NCBI RefSeq assembly: GCF_001428065.1
Contig: NZ_LMSE01000002.1
Location: forward strand, 1,208,120 to 1,272,119
DNA from: Nostocoides sp. Soil756
Lineage (GTDB): Bacteria > Actinomycetota > Actinomycetes > Actinomycetales > Dermatophilaceae
Direction: 5' to 3'
DNA: 64,000 nucleotides
The position numbers were made by a program, and so were the translations under genes. Below the pieces are notes generated by a model. That model saw only the letters and a program-made list of their open reading frames with translations. It was not told the DNA's origin and did no database searches. Below, in pieces: positions 1 to 9,067 of this stretch. The number at the start of each line of letters is the position of its first letter. Position 1 is the first letter of the stretch.

Positions 1-1076
1 AACGCCTCGGCCACCGCGCCGTAGGTGATCCGGCCGGCGTGCGTGTTCAGGCCCAGGGCCAGGGAGCGGTCGGCCCGAGAGGCGTCCTGCCAGCCCTGGT
101 CGGCGAGCTTGATGGCGTACGACAGCGTGGCGTTGGTGAGCGCCCAGGTGGAGGTGTGCGGCACCGCGCCGGGCATGTTCGCCACGCAGTAGTAGATCGA
201 GTCGTGCACCTGGAAGGTCGGCTCCGCGTGGGTGGTGGGCCGCGAGTGCTCGAAGCAGCCGCCCTGGTCGATGGCGACGTCGACCAGCACCGAGCCGGGC
301 TTCATCTGGGCCACCATCTCGTCGGTGACGAGCTTGGGGGCCTTGGCGCCGGGGATGAGCACGGTGCCGATGACCAGGTCGGCCCGCAGCACCTGCTCGC
401 GCACCGACATGGCGGAGGACGCGATCTGCGCGACGCGGTTGTCGTAGCGCCAGAAGCTCATCCGCAGCTTGTCGAGGTCGGTGTCGAGGAGGGTCACCTC
501 GGCGCCCATCCCGAGCGCGATGTTGGCCGCGTTCTGGCCGGCCACGCCGGCGCCGAGGACGACGACCTTGGCGTTGGCGACGCCGCCGACACCGCCCATG
601 AGCACCCCGCGCCCGCCCTGGGCCTTCATCATCGAGTGCGCGCCCACCTGGGGCGCGAGGCAGCCGGCGACCTCCGACATCGGGTAGAGCAGCGGCAGCA
701 GGCCCGAGGGCAGCTGCACCGTCTCGTAGGCGATGGCGGTGACCTTCTTCGCGACCAGCTCGCGGGTGAGCGCCTCGTCGGCCGCCAGGTGCAGGTACGT
801 GAAGAGGGTCAGGCCCTCGCGGAGGCGGTGGTACTCCTCGGCGACGGGCTCCTTGACCTTCATCACCATGTCGGACTCGCCCCACAGGTCGTCGGCCGAG
901 TCGACGATCCGCGCGCCGACGGCGCTGTACTCGTCGTCGGTGATGGAGGAGCCCAGGCCCGCGCCCTGCTGGACGAGCACGTCGTGGCCCCGGCGGGTGA
1001 GCTCGTGCACGCCGACCGGGGTGATGCCGACCCGGAACTCGTTGTTCTTGACCTCGGTGGGGATGCCGACCTTCAC
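1..1076 (-). CDS. ald: Alanine dehydrogenase (3' end cut off by window edge)
   Basis: NAD-dependent alanine dehydrogenase, interconverting L-alanine and pyruvate plus ammonia in the cytoplasm. The protein opens [19 protein letters not shown], the canonical Ald N-terminus, from a GTG at 1076-1074. The middle carries a Rossmann nucleotide loop ([14 protein letters not shown]), and the end includes the conserved [13 protein letters not shown] stretch. 358 codons lie inside the window. The family is about 370 residues, so only the last dozen or so codons and the stop are missing. It is transcribed away from a small membrane-protein gene starting at 1198, leaving a 121-bp divergent promoter region. 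Ald genes are often controlled by Lrp/AsnC regulators, but no such site was recognised. Confidence 0.95.
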   Translation of the reverse strand, partial: MKVGIPTEVKNNEFRVGITPVGVHELTRRGHDVLVQQGAGLGSSITDDEYSAVGARIVDSADDLWGESDMVMKVKEPVAEEYHRLREGLTLFTYLHLAADEALTRELVAKKVTAIAYETVQLPSGLLPLLYPMSEVAGCLAPQVGAHSMMKAQGGRGVLMGGVGGVANAKVVVLGAGVAGQNAANIALGMGAEVTLLDTDLDKLRMSFWRYDNRVAQIASSAMSVREQVLRADLVIGTVLIPGAKAPKLVTDEMVAQMKPGSVLVDVAIDQGGCFEHSRPTTHAEPTFQVHDSIYYCVANMPGAVPHTSTWALTNATLSYAIKLADQGWQDASRADRSLALGLNTHAGRITYGAVAEA

Positions 1077-1197
1077 GGATATCAGACCTGTCTCGTGTCG
1101 TGGCCCGGGGCGCCGTTGCCTCGAGCCGCCTCCGGCGGGAGCGCGATGGAAGTCTAGTGGCGACCCCGCACCATCCGGACACCGCAGGAGGCCCCCC

Positions 1198-1812
1198 GTG
1201 AAGCTGTACAGCGACCTGCCCGGCCGCCGGGCGGCCCAGGTGGCCGCCGACCTCGGCGTGCTGGCCTGGGTCTACCTGTGGGTGCGCATCGGCCAGCGCG
1301 TGCGCGAGGCGACCCTCTCGCTCGGCGAGCCCGGGCGCCGCCTCCAGGACGCCGGGGCCGGCTTCCGCGGCACCATGACCGACGCGGGCGACGCCGTCGA
1401 CCACCTGCCTCTGCTGGAGGACCGGATCGCCACGCCCTTCCGCTCGGCCGCGGGCCTGGGCACCGACTTCGAAGCGGCCGGGCGCGACCTCGTGAGCGCC
1501 GTCGACCGCTTCGCGCTGGTCCTGGCTCTGACGGTGACCCTGACCCCGATCGTGCTCGTGCTGCTCACCTGGCTGGTCCTGCGCTCGCGCTTCGTGCGGC
1601 GGGCCACCGCGGCGCAGCGGTTCGTCGACGCCGACCCCGACCTCGACCTGTTCGCGCTGCGGGCCATGGCGAACCAGCCGATGGCGCGGCTGGCCCGGAT
1701 CAGCCCCGACCCGGCCGGGGCGTGGCGGCGCGGGGACGCCGCCGTCATCCGCTCACTGGCGGAGCTGGAGCTGCGGGACGCCGGTCTGCGACCCCCGCCG
1801 GTCAGGGCGTGA
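1198..1812 (+). CDS. Hypothetical two-TM membrane protein
   Basis: 204-residue protein of unknown function. GTG at 1198 was chosen because AGGAGG sits 7 bp upstream; the same frame stays open far upstream only as antisense of ald. Two hydrophobic segments are visible, at about residues 16-36 ([18 protein letters not shown]) and 103-127 (a long Leu/Val/Thr run ending in [10 protein letters not shown]). Between them lies a soluble loop of about 65 residues that begins with an amphipathic [18 protein letters not shown] stretch. The C-terminal third is cytoplasm-like. The gene runs convergently into hisS and the two coding ends overlap by 11 bp. No known domain was recognised. Confidence 0.75.
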   Translation: MKLYSDLPGRRAAQVAADLGVLAWVYLWVRIGQRVREATLSLGEPGRRLQDAGAGFRGTMTDAGDAVDHLPLLEDRIATPFRSAAGLGTDFEAAGRDLVSAVDRFALVLALTVTLTPIVLVLLTWLVLRSRFVRRATAAQRFVDADPDLDLFALRAMANQPMARLARISPDPAGAWRRGDAAVIRSLAELELRDAGLRPPPVRA

Positions 1813-3208
1813 TGATGCTCGGACGCAGGTCGGCCGCGGGGCACTCCCACGTGGCGACGTCGGCGTCGGCCTGCTCGCCGGAGCGGATGTCCTTGACCTG
1901 GTCGCCGTCGTCGTCACCGGCACCGGGGAACCACACGAAGGGGATGCCGCGGCGGTCGGCGTAGCGGATCTGCTTGCCGAACTTCGCCGCCGTGGGGGCG
2001 ACCTCGCAGGGCACGCCCCGGGCCCGCAGCGCGGCGGCGACCGCGTCGGAGCGCGAGCGGCTCGCGTCGTCGACGACCGCCACCAGCACCGCCGCCGGGG
2101 TCGAGCGCGACGCGGTGAGGCCGCGCTTTGCCACCAGCAGGTGCACGAGGCGGGTCAGGCCGATCGAGATGCCGACCCCCGGGTAGGTGGTGCGGCCGTC
2201 GGAGGCCAGCGAGTCGTAGCGCCCGCCGGAGCAGACCGAGCCCCAGTCCTCGCTGCCGACGAGCTGGGTCTCGTAGACGGTGCCGGTGTAGTAGTCGAGC
2301 CCGCGGGCGATGCGCAGGTCGGCCACGAGCACCCCGGGCGCCCGCTCCATCCCGACCGCGATGACCGCGGCCAGCGCGTCGAGCCCCTCGTCGAGGGTGG
2401 GGTGCGCGACCCCGAGCGCCCGCACGGCGCCGACGAACGCGAGGTCGGTGCTGCGGATCTCGGCCAGCGCCAGCGCCAGCCGGGCCTGCTCGTCGGTGGC
2501 TCCGGCGGCGACGAGCTGCGCGGCGACCTCCTCGGGCCCGATCTTGTCGAGCTTGTCGACGATGCGCAGGGTGCCCGCGACGTCGGTGAGGCCGATCCCC
2601 AGGTAGAACCCCTCGGGGATGCGGCGGTTGTTGACCTGGATGCGGAACTCCCCCACCGGCAGCCGCCCGAACGCCTCGGCGATGACCAGGGGCATCTCGG
2701 CCTCGACGTGCGGCGCCAGCTCGCCCACGTCGACGACGTCGATGTCGGCCTGGGTGAACTCGCGGAAGCGCCCCTCCTGGGGCCGCTCGCCGCGCCACAC
2801 CTTCTGGATCTGGTAGCGGCGGAACGGGAAGGCGAGCTTCCCGGCGTTCTCGAGCACGTACCGCGCGAAGGGCACGGTGAGGTCGAAGTGCAGGCCCAGC
2901 TCGGCCTCGGCACCGGAGCGCTCCTCGGAGCGGCCCGCGAGGCGGGAGACCCCGTAGATCTCCTTGTCGGCGTCGCCGCCCTTGCCGAGCAGGCGGCTGG
3001 TCGGCTCGACCGCCCGGGTCTCGAGCGGGGCGAACCCGTGCAGCTCGAAGACCTCGCGGATGGTGTCGAGGAAGTGCAGCTCGACGAAGCGCTCGGCCGG
3101 CAGCAGCTCGGGGAAGCCCGAGATCGGCAGCACCTTCTCGACCCGGACCTTCTCCGCCCGCGGGGCGTTGCCCCCACCCGGCGCGATGTTCTCGACTGTC
3201 TCGCTCAC
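1802..3208 (-). CDS. hisS: Histidine--tRNA ligase
   Basis: Class II aminoacyl-tRNA synthetase that charges tRNA-His. Near the N-terminus is SGFPELLPAERFVELHFLDT. Next come the class II motif 2 region (FRRYQIQKVWRGERPQEGRFREFTQ, here around residues 120-145) and the HisS-specific RGLDYYTGTVYE signature, followed by a C-terminal anticodon-binding domain. At 468 residues it is slightly longer than typical HisS because of an N-terminal extension of about 25 residues. The start is GTG at 3208-3206. It overlaps the stop of the upstream MBL hydrolase gene by 4 bp (GTGA), so the two are translationally coupled. Confidence 0.95.
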   Translation of the reverse strand: MSETVENIAPGGGNAPRAEKVRVEKVLPISGFPELLPAERFVELHFLDTIREVFELHGFAPLETRAVEPTSRLLGKGGDADKEIYGVSRLAGRSEERSGAEAELGLHFDLTVPFARYVLENAGKLAFPFRRYQIQKVWRGERPQEGRFREFTQADIDVVDVGELAPHVEAEMPLVIAEAFGRLPVGEFRIQVNNRRIPEGFYLGIGLTDVAGTLRIVDKLDKIGPEEVAAQLVAAGATDEQARLALALAEIRSTDLAFVGAVRALGVAHPTLDEGLDALAAVIAVGMERAPGVLVADLRIARGLDYYTGTVYETQLVGSEDWGSVCSGGRYDSLASDGRTTYPGVGISIGLTRLVHLLVAKRGLTASRSTPAAVLVAVVDDASRSRSDAVAAALRARGVPCEVAPTAAKFGKQIRYADRRGIPFVWFPGAGDDDGDQVKDIRSGEQADADVATWECPAADLRPSIITP

Positions 3209-3906
3209 GCGTCCAATCCTCGCAGGTAGGGGTTGGTGGCCCGTTCGCGGCGCATCGTGGTGGCGGGGCCGTGCCCGGTGAGGACCAGGGTCGAGTCCGG
3301 CAGCGGCAGGACCACCTCGCGCAGCGACCGGCGCATGGCCGCGTCGCTGCCGCCGGCCAGGTCGGTGCGCCCGATGGAGCCGGCGAAGAGCACGTCCCCC
3401 GAGACCACCGTGCGGTCCAGGCCCTCCTCGGCCGGCAGGCCGTCCGGCACGACGTCGAGGGCGAACATCGCCGACCCCTCGGTGTGCCCCGGCGCGTGCA
3501 GCACCTCGAGCGAGAGCCCGGCGAGCTCCAGCCGCCCGCGGTCCTCGATCTCGACGACCCGCTCGGGCTCACGCCACGTGGCCCGCTGCCCGAACTGCGC
3601 CTCCATCATGGCCAGGGTCCCCGGGTCGATGCTCGCGACCGGGTCGGTGAGGCGGTAGCGGTCGTCGGTGTGGATGTAGGCCGCGGTGTCGCCGCCGCAC
3701 ACCGGCGTCACCGAGTAGACGTGGTCGAGGTGGCCGTGGGTGAGCAGGACCGCCGCCGGGCGGAGGCGGTGCTCCTGCAGCAGGGAGCGCAGGGTGTCCT
3801 CGACACCGATGCCCGGGTCGACGACCAGACACTCCTCGCCGGGCCCGGGGGCCAGGACGTAGCAGTTGGTCCCGAAGGCGGCAGCGGGGAAGGCGAGGGC
3901 GAGCAC
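3205..3906 (-). CDS. MBL-fold metallo-hydrolase (glyoxalase II-like)
   Basis: 233-residue metallo-beta-lactamase-fold hydrolase. The metal-binding signature is LLTHGHLDHVYSV. Further family landmarks are the N-terminal FGTNCYVLAPG, a second metal His in HAPGHTEGSAMF, an Asp in VVSGDVLFAGSIGRTDL and the terminal TGHGPATT. This layout is typical of the glyoxalase II-like subgroup that hydrolyses thioesters such as S-lactoyl conjugates; the true substrate is unknown. The start is GTG at 3906. The gene sits directly upstream of hisS, a common pairing in actinobacteria, and overlaps it by 4 bp. A 67-bp divergent spacer separates it from the cyclophilin gene. Confidence 0.85.
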   Translation of the reverse strand: MLALAFPAAAFGTNCYVLAPGPGEECLVVDPGIGVEDTLRSLLQEHRLRPAAVLLTHGHLDHVYSVTPVCGGDTAAYIHTDDRYRLTDPVASIDPGTLAMMEAQFGQRATWREPERVVEIEDRGRLELAGLSLEVLHAPGHTEGSAMFALDVVPDGLPAEEGLDRTVVSGDVLFAGSIGRTDLAGGSDAAMRRSLREVVLPLPDSTLVLTGHGPATTMRRERATNPYLRGLDA

Positions 3907-3973
3907 CGGGCGAGCGTAACGGGCCGGTGCCTACACTGGGCGCGCTGTCGGAGCGAGCACGGAGGATCACGGG

Positions 3974-4786
3974 GTGACCAAGAAGCAGGAGCGGGCGCGG
4001 GCACGACGGCGCTGGGAGAGGCGCCAGGCGAGCCTGGCCCGGCGCCGAGCCCGGCGGCAGCGCTGGGGCCGCATCGCCGCTGTCGTGGCCGTCGTGGCGC
4101 TGGTCGGCGGCCTCGTCACCGTCCTCGGGCTCACCCTGGGCTCACGCGGTTCCGACGCCGCGCCGGCCTCCACCCCGTCCGCCGCGAGCACGACGCTCGC
4201 GGGCTGCCCGCTGCCGCCGAAGCCGCTGGGCACCTCGGCCGAGCTGTCGCTGCCGGACAAGGCGACCGCGGCCGGCAAGACGTTCACGGCCACCCTCACC
4301 ACGAACTGCGGCGACATCGTGCTGAGCCTCGACGGGACCAAGGCCCCGCAGGCCACGGCCGCCTTCGTCGACCTGGCCCGCAGGAACTACTACATCGACG
4401 CGCCCTGCCACCGGCTCACCACCGCGCCCACCCTCAAGGTGCTCCAGTGCGGCGACCCCACCGGCACCGGCGAGGGCAGCCCCGGCTTCGGCTACGGCGT
4501 CGAGAACGCCCCGAAGGACGGGCGCTACCCCCGCGGCACGGTGGCCATGGCGCGCACCAGTGACCCGAAGAAGGGCACCGGCGGCCAGTTCTTCATCGTG
4601 TACGGCGACTCCACACTTCCGGACCCGAACGGATACACGGTGGTGGGCAAGGTCACCGCAGGGTTGGATATCGTCGACAAGGTTGCCGCCGCAGGAGTGG
4701 CGCCCAACCCCAAGAGCCCCGACGACGGGCCGCCCGCCGCACCGATCAGCATCCTGAGCGTTGCTGTCACCGAGGAGAAGTCCTGA
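3974..4786 (+). CDS. Membrane-anchored cyclophilin-type peptidyl-prolyl isomerase
   Basis: 270-residue cis-trans prolyl isomerase predicted to act outside the cytoplasmic membrane. The start is GTG at 3974, preceded by GGAGG at 3961. A very basic cytoplasmic tail (about 30 residues rich in Arg and Lys) leads into a single TM helix at about residues 35-56. A Ser/Thr/Ala-rich linker follows, and then the cyclophilin domain from about residue 95. Visible landmarks are FVDLARRNYYIDAPCHRL, GTGEGSPGFGYGVENAP, the GTVAMAR strand and GGQFFIVYGDS. The architecture is widespread in actinobacteria. The DUF349 gene follows after 2 bp, suggesting co-transcription. Confidence 0.9.
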   Translation: MTKKQERARARRRWERRQASLARRRARRQRWGRIAAVVAVVALVGGLVTVLGLTLGSRGSDAAPASTPSAASTTLAGCPLPPKPLGTSAELSLPDKATAAGKTFTATLTTNCGDIVLSLDGTKAPQATAAFVDLARRNYYIDAPCHRLTTAPTLKVLQCGDPTGTGEGSPGFGYGVENAPKDGRYPRGTVAMARTSDPKKGTGGQFFIVYGDSTLPDPNGYTVVGKVTAGLDIVDKVAAAGVAPNPKSPDDGPPAAPISILSVAVTEEKS

Positions 4787-4788
4787 CC

Positions 4789-6147
4789 GTGCCCGAGGAC
4801 CAGCCCATCCCCCGACCTCCCGTCCCCTCCCCCGCTGCTCTGGCGGGGCGCGTGGCACCCCGCCCGGTCGCCGCACCAGCGGCCCCGGCCCACTCCGGGT
4901 CGGCCCGCTTCGGCCGGGTCGACGAGCAGGGTCACGTCTTCGTCACCGTCGACGGCCAGGAGCGTGAGGTCGGGTCCTACCCCGGCGCCACCCCCGACGA
5001 GGCGTTGCAGTACTTCGCGCGCAAGTACGACGAGCTCGCGGCCTCGGCCGACCTGCTCGAGACCCGGCTGGCGAACCCCGAGGTGGCGGCCAAGGAGGTC
5101 GCCGACGGGCTGAAGACGCTCGAGGAGCACCTCGCCGACGCCCACGTGGTGGGCGACCTGGCGGCCCTGCACGCCACGGTGGAGCGGATCCGGGAGGCCC
5201 TGGCGGGCAAGCGCGCCGAGGAGGCCCAGCGCCGCCAGGAGGCCCGTGCCGCCGCGGCGGCCGAGCGGGAGGCGATCGTCGCCGAGGCCGAGAAGATCGC
5301 GGCCCAGCCGGCCGGCAGCACCCAGTGGAAGCAGAGCGGCGAGCGGATGCGCACCCTCCTCGAGGAGTGGAAGCGACACCAGCGCAGCTCGGCCAAGCTC
5401 GACAAGCCCACCGAGACCGCGCTGTGGCAGCGCTTCAGCCACGCGCGCAACGTCTTCGACAAGGGGCGCCGGACCTGGTTCGCCGAGCTCGAGACCACCC
5501 GGGCCGACGCGCTCGCGACCAAGAAGAAGCTCGTCGCCGAGGCCGAGGCGCTGGCCAGGAGCACCGACTGGGGGCCCACGGCGCGCGCCTACAAGCAGCT
5601 GATGGACCGGTGGCGCGCCGCCGGCCGAGCCTCCCGCTCCGAGGACGACGCGCTGTGGGAGCGGTTCCGCGCGGCCCAGGACGCCTTCTTCACCGCCAAG
5701 GACGCCGCGGCCGCCGTCGAGGACGAGGAGTTCCGCGGCAACCTCGCCGTCAAGGAGCAGCTGCTGGCCGAGGCCGAGGCCATCCTGCCCATCACCGACC
5801 TCGAGGCCGCCAAGGCGGCACTGCGCTCGGTCCAGGACCGCTGGGACGCCGCCGGCAAGGTGCCGCGCGGCGACATCGAGCGGGTCGAGAAGCGCATCCG
5901 TCGGGTCGAGACCGCCGTGCGCGAGGCCGAGGACAGCCGCTGGAAGCAGAGCAACCCCGAGGTCGCCGCGCGGGCTCGCTCGATGGTCGAGCAGCTCGAG
6001 GCCTCGGTGGCCTCCGTCGAGGCGGAGGTCGCCCAGGCCGAGCAGGCCGGCGACCAGAAGAAGGCCGCCGCCGCCCGTGAGCGGCTGGCCACCCAGCAGC
6101 AGTGGCTCGAGCAGGCCCGCGCCGGCCTCGACGAGTTCGGCGGCTGA
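4789..6147 (+). CDS. DUF349 domain-containing protein
   Basis: 452-residue cytoplasmic protein dominated by repeated DUF349 helices. Trp-centred repeats recur through the length (TQWKQSGERMRTLLEEWK, ALWQRFSHARNVFDKGR, DWGPTARAYKQLMDRWR, ALWERFRAAQDAFFTAK, AAKAALRSVQDRWDAAGKVPRG). Long Ala/Glu/Arg segments indicate extended coiled coil. A short N-terminal segment (residues about 35-65, with FVTVDGQEREVGSYPGATPDEAL) looks like a separate small fold. The start is GTG at 4789, 2 bp after the cyclophilin stop. Molecular function is not established for the family. The stop codon lies in the arm of a hairpin shared with the convergent rel gene. Confidence 0.85.
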   Translation: MPEDQPIPRPPVPSPAALAGRVAPRPVAAPAAPAHSGSARFGRVDEQGHVFVTVDGQEREVGSYPGATPDEALQYFARKYDELAASADLLETRLANPEVAAKEVADGLKTLEEHLADAHVVGDLAALHATVERIREALAGKRAEEAQRRQEARAAAAAEREAIVAEAEKIAAQPAGSTQWKQSGERMRTLLEEWKRHQRSSAKLDKPTETALWQRFSHARNVFDKGRRTWFAELETTRADALATKKKLVAEAEALARSTDWGPTARAYKQLMDRWRAAGRASRSEDDALWERFRAAQDAFFTAKDAAAAVEDEEFRGNLAVKEQLLAEAEAILPITDLEAAKAALRSVQDRWDAAGKVPRGDIERVEKRIRRVETAVREAEDSRWKQSNPEVAARARSMVEQLEASVASVEAEVAQAEQAGDQKKAAAARERLATQQQWLEQARAGLDEFGG

Positions 6148-6166
6148 GCCGAGGGGCCTCGGCTCA
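6145..6166. terminator. Bidirectional hairpin embracing both stop codons
   Basis: A perfect 22-bp inverted repeat with arms TGAGCCGAGG and CCTCGGCTCA around a 2-bp centre lies between convergent genes. The left arm begins with the TGA of the DUF349 gene. The right arm ends with the TCA that is the rel stop codon on the minus strand. There is no T-tract, as is usual in very GC-rich actinobacteria. The position suits a shared terminator. Confidence 0.6.
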
Positions 6167-8497
6167 GCCCTCGCGGCGCCCGCCGGTGACGCGCGCGGCG
6201 TCGAGCACGCCGTCGATGCGCTGTACGGCCCGGATGACGTGTCCCAGGTGCCCGGGGTCGCCCATCTCGAAGGTGAACCGCAGCACGGCCACCCGGTCGC
6301 GCGAGGTGTGCACCGAGGCCGACAGGATGTTGACGCCGTGGTCGGAGATGACCCGGGTGACGTCCGACAGCAGGCGCGAGCGGTCGAGCGCCTCGACCTG
6401 CAGCTGCACCAGGAACAGGCTGCCCGAGGTGGGCGCCCACTCGACCTCGATGATCTTCTCGGGCTGGGACAGCAGCGAGGCGGCGTTCGTGCAGTCGCGC
6501 CGGTGCACCGAGACCCCGTTGCCCCGGGTGACGAAGCCCAGGATGTCGTCGCCGGGCACCGGGGTGCAGCAGCGCGCGAGCTTGACCCAGACGTCGGACA
6601 GGTCCTTGACGACCACTCCCGGGTCGCCCCCGCGGCGATGGCCGGAGCGGGACAGCACCGAGGAGGCGGCCTCGGCGATGTCCTCGCTGGCGCCCTCCTC
6701 CCCCCCGACCGACGCGACGAGCCGGGCCACGACGTGCTGTGCCGAGACGTGGCCCTCGCCGACGGCGGCGTACAGCGCCTCGATGCCGGGGTAGCGCAGC
6801 TCCTCGGCCACCCCGGTGAGCGACTCGAGCGAGGTCATCCGCTGCAGGGGCAGCCCCTGCTTGCGCATGACCTTGGCGAGGGCGTCCTTGCCCTCCTCGA
6901 TCATCTCCTCGCGGCGTTCCTTGGTGAACCAGTGCTTGATCTTGTTGCGCGCCCGGGCCGAGCGGACGAAGCCCAGCCAGTCGCGCGAGGGGCCGGCGGA
7001 GTCGGCCTTGGAGGTCAGGACCTCGACGACGTCGCCGTTGTCGAGCCGGCTCTCGAGCGGCACCAGGCGCCCGTTGACGCGGGCGCCGATGCAGTGGTGG
7101 CCGACCTCGGTGTGCACGGCGTAGGCGAAGTCGACCGGCGTCGCCCCGGCCGGCAGGCCGACCAGCTGGCCCTTGGGCGTGAAGACGTAGACCTCGCTGG
7201 CGGTGATCTCGAAGCGCAGGGACTCCAGGAACTCGCCCGGGTCGGAGGTCTCCTTCTGCCAGTCCAGCAGCTGGCGCAGCCACGCCATGTCGTTGACCGG
7301 GCCGGTCTGGCCGTCGCGCGCCTGGGCGCCCGGGGTCCCCCCGGAGCCCTTGACCGTCGGGTCCTCCTTGTACTTCCAGTGCGCCGCGACGCCGTACTCG
7401 GCCCGCCGGTGCATCGTGTGGGTGCGGATCTGGATCTCGACCGCCTTGCCCCCGGGGCCGATGACCGTCGTGTGCAGCGACTGGTACATGTTGAACTTCG
7501 GCATCGCGATGTAGTCCTTGAAGCGCCCCGGCACCGGGTTCCAGCGGGCGTGCAGCGCGCCGAGGGCGGCGTAGCAGTCGCGGACGGTGTCGACCAGGAC
7601 GCGCACCGCCACCAGGTCGTAGATCTGCTCGAAGTCGCGGCCCCCCACGATCATCTTCTGGTACACGGAGTAGTAGTGCTTGGGCCGGCCGGTGACCGTG
7701 GCCTTGATCTTCGCGGCCTTGAGGTCGCTGCCGACCTCCTCGCGCACCCCGGCGAGGTACTCCTCCCGAGCGGGCGCACGGTCGGCCACCAGGCGCACGA
7801 TCTCGTCGTAGACCTTGGGGTAGAGCGCCTGGAAGGAGAGGTCCTCGAGCTCCCACTTGATGGTGTTCATGCCGAGGCGGTGCGCCAGCGGCGCGTAGAT
7901 CTCGAGGGTCTCCTTGGCCTTGCGCTGCGCGCTCTCGGCCGAGACGTAGCGCCAGGTGCGGGCGTTGTGCAGCCGGTCGGCCAGCTTGATGACCAGGACC
8001 CGGATGTCGCGCGCCATGGCCACGACCATCTTGCGCACGGTCTCGGCCTGGGCGGCCTGGCCGTAGGTGACCTTGTCGAGCTTGGTCACCCCGTCGACGA
8101 GCATGGCGATCTCTTCGCCGAAGTCACGGCGCAGGGCCTCGAGGCTGTAGGCGGTGTCCTCGACGGTGTCGTGCAGCAGGGCGGCCGCCAGCGTGGTGGG
8201 GGTCATGCCCAGCTCGGCCAGGATGGTGGTGACGGCCAGCGGATGGGTGATGTAGTCGTCACCGCTGCGGCGCTTCTGGCCCTCGTGCGCCCGCTCGGCC
8301 ACGGCGTAGGCGCGCTCGACCAGGGCGATGTCGGCCTTGGGGTGGGTGCTGCGCACGACCTGGAGCAGCGGTTCGAGGACCGGGTTGCTCGGCGGCTTGT
8401 TGCGCCCGACGCGCGCCAGGGCGGCCCGGGCCCGCGCCCGGGACCCCGCACCCGCGGAGGTGGCTCCCGGGGCGGCGGTCGTCGTGTTCTCCGCCAT
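6164..8497 (-). CDS. rel: Bifunctional (p)ppGpp synthetase/hydrolase
   Basis: 777-residue RelA/SpoT homologue that makes and degrades the stringent-response alarmones. The hydrolase HD domain is intact: [10 protein letters not shown] places His109-Asp110 and Glu113-Asp114. The synthetase domain shows [52 protein letters not shown] and EIQIRT. It is followed by a TGS domain ([20 protein letters not shown]) and a C-terminal ACT domain. Both catalytic halves look functional. The start is ATG at 8497. It is the last gene of a minus-strand run after secDF and apt, an arrangement conserved across actinobacteria, 22 bp downstream of apt. Confidence 0.96.
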   Translation of the reverse strand: MAENTTTAAPGATSAGAGSRARARAALARVGRNKPPSNPVLEPLLQVVRSTHPKADIALVERAYAVAERAHEGQKRRSGDDYITHPLAVTTILAELGMTPTTLAAALLHDTVEDTAYSLEALRRDFGEEIAMLVDGVTKLDKVTYGQAAQAETVRKMVVAMARDIRVLVIKLADRLHNARTWRYVSAESAQRKAKETLEIYAPLAHRLGMNTIKWELEDLSFQALYPKVYDEIVRLVADRAPAREEYLAGVREEVGSDLKAAKIKATVTGRPKHYYSVYQKMIVGGRDFEQIYDLVAVRVLVDTVRDCYAALGALHARWNPVPGRFKDYIAMPKFNMYQSLHTTVIGPGGKAVEIQIRTHTMHRRAEYGVAAHWKYKEDPTVKGSGGTPGAQARDGQTGPVNDMAWLRQLLDWQKETSDPGEFLESLRFEITASEVYVFTPKGQLVGLPAGATPVDFAYAVHTEVGHHCIGARVNGRLVPLESRLDNGDVVEVLTSKADSAGPSRDWLGFVRSARARNKIKHWFTKERREEMIEEGKDALAKVMRKQGLPLQRMTSLESLTGVAEELRYPGIEALYAAVGEGHVSAQHVVARLVASVGGEEGASEDIAEAASSVLSRSGHRRGGDPGVVVKDLSDVWVKLARCCTPVPGDDILGFVTRGNGVSVHRRDCTNAASLLSQPEKIIEVEWAPTSGSLFLVQLQVEALDRSRLLSDVTRVISDHGVNILSASVHTSRDRVAVLRFTFEMGDPGHLGHVIRAVQRIDGVLDAARVTGGRREG

Positions 8498-8519
8498 GGA
8501 GGGAGTCTAGTCGCGGGCC

Positions 8520-9062
8520 TCAGTCGACCCGGTGCAGGGACCTGACCGGGCGATCGCCCATCCGCGCACGGCCCCCGAGGAACGCGAGCTCGACGACGCA
8601 CTCGAAGCCCACGACGTGTCCGCCCACCTGCTCGAGCAGGTCCCATGCGGCCACGGCGGTGCCGCCGGTGGCCAGGACGTCGTCGACGAGGACGACGCGG
8701 CGGCCGCTCGCCAGGGCGTCGGCGTGCACCTCGATGGTCGCCGACCCGTACTCGAGGTCGTAGCTGACGGCGACGGTCTCACCGGGCAGCTTGCCGGCCT
8801 TGCGGACCGGCACGAAGCCGACGCCGAGCTCGTAGGCCAGGGCGGCCCCCACGACGAACCCGCGGGCCTCCACGCCGGCGACCAGGTCCACCTGGCCCCG
8901 GTGGCTGTCGGCCAGGGCCCGGGTGACCGTGGCGAAGGCGTCGGGGTCGGCCAGCAGCGGCGTGATGTCCTTGAAGACCACCCCGGTGGAGGGGAAGTCG
9001 GGGATGTCGCGCAGACCCCGGGCGACCACCCGGGAGACCTCGTCGGCGTCGAGCGGGCTCAC
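8520..9062 (-). CDS. apt: Adenine phosphoribosyltransferase
   Basis: 180-residue purine salvage enzyme converting adenine and PRPP to AMP. Visible are GLRDIPDFPSTGVVFKDITPLL near the N-terminus, DLVAGVEARGFVVGAALAYELGVGFVPVRKAGKLP, and the PRPP-binding loop VVLVDDVLATGGTAVAA. The frame is open into secF, so the start was set at GTG 9062, giving the usual Apt length. The gene begins 5 bp after the secF stop, and rel follows closely, so it probably shares the secDF-apt-rel transcript. Confidence 0.93.
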   Translation of the reverse strand: MSPLDADEVSRVVARGLRDIPDFPSTGVVFKDITPLLADPDAFATVTRALADSHRGQVDLVAGVEARGFVVGAALAYELGVGFVPVRKAGKLPGETVAVSYDLEYGSATIEVHADALASGRRVVLVDDVLATGGTAVAAWDLLEQVGGHVVGFECVVELAFLGGRARMGDRPVRSLHRVD

Positions 9063-9067
9063 CCGGC

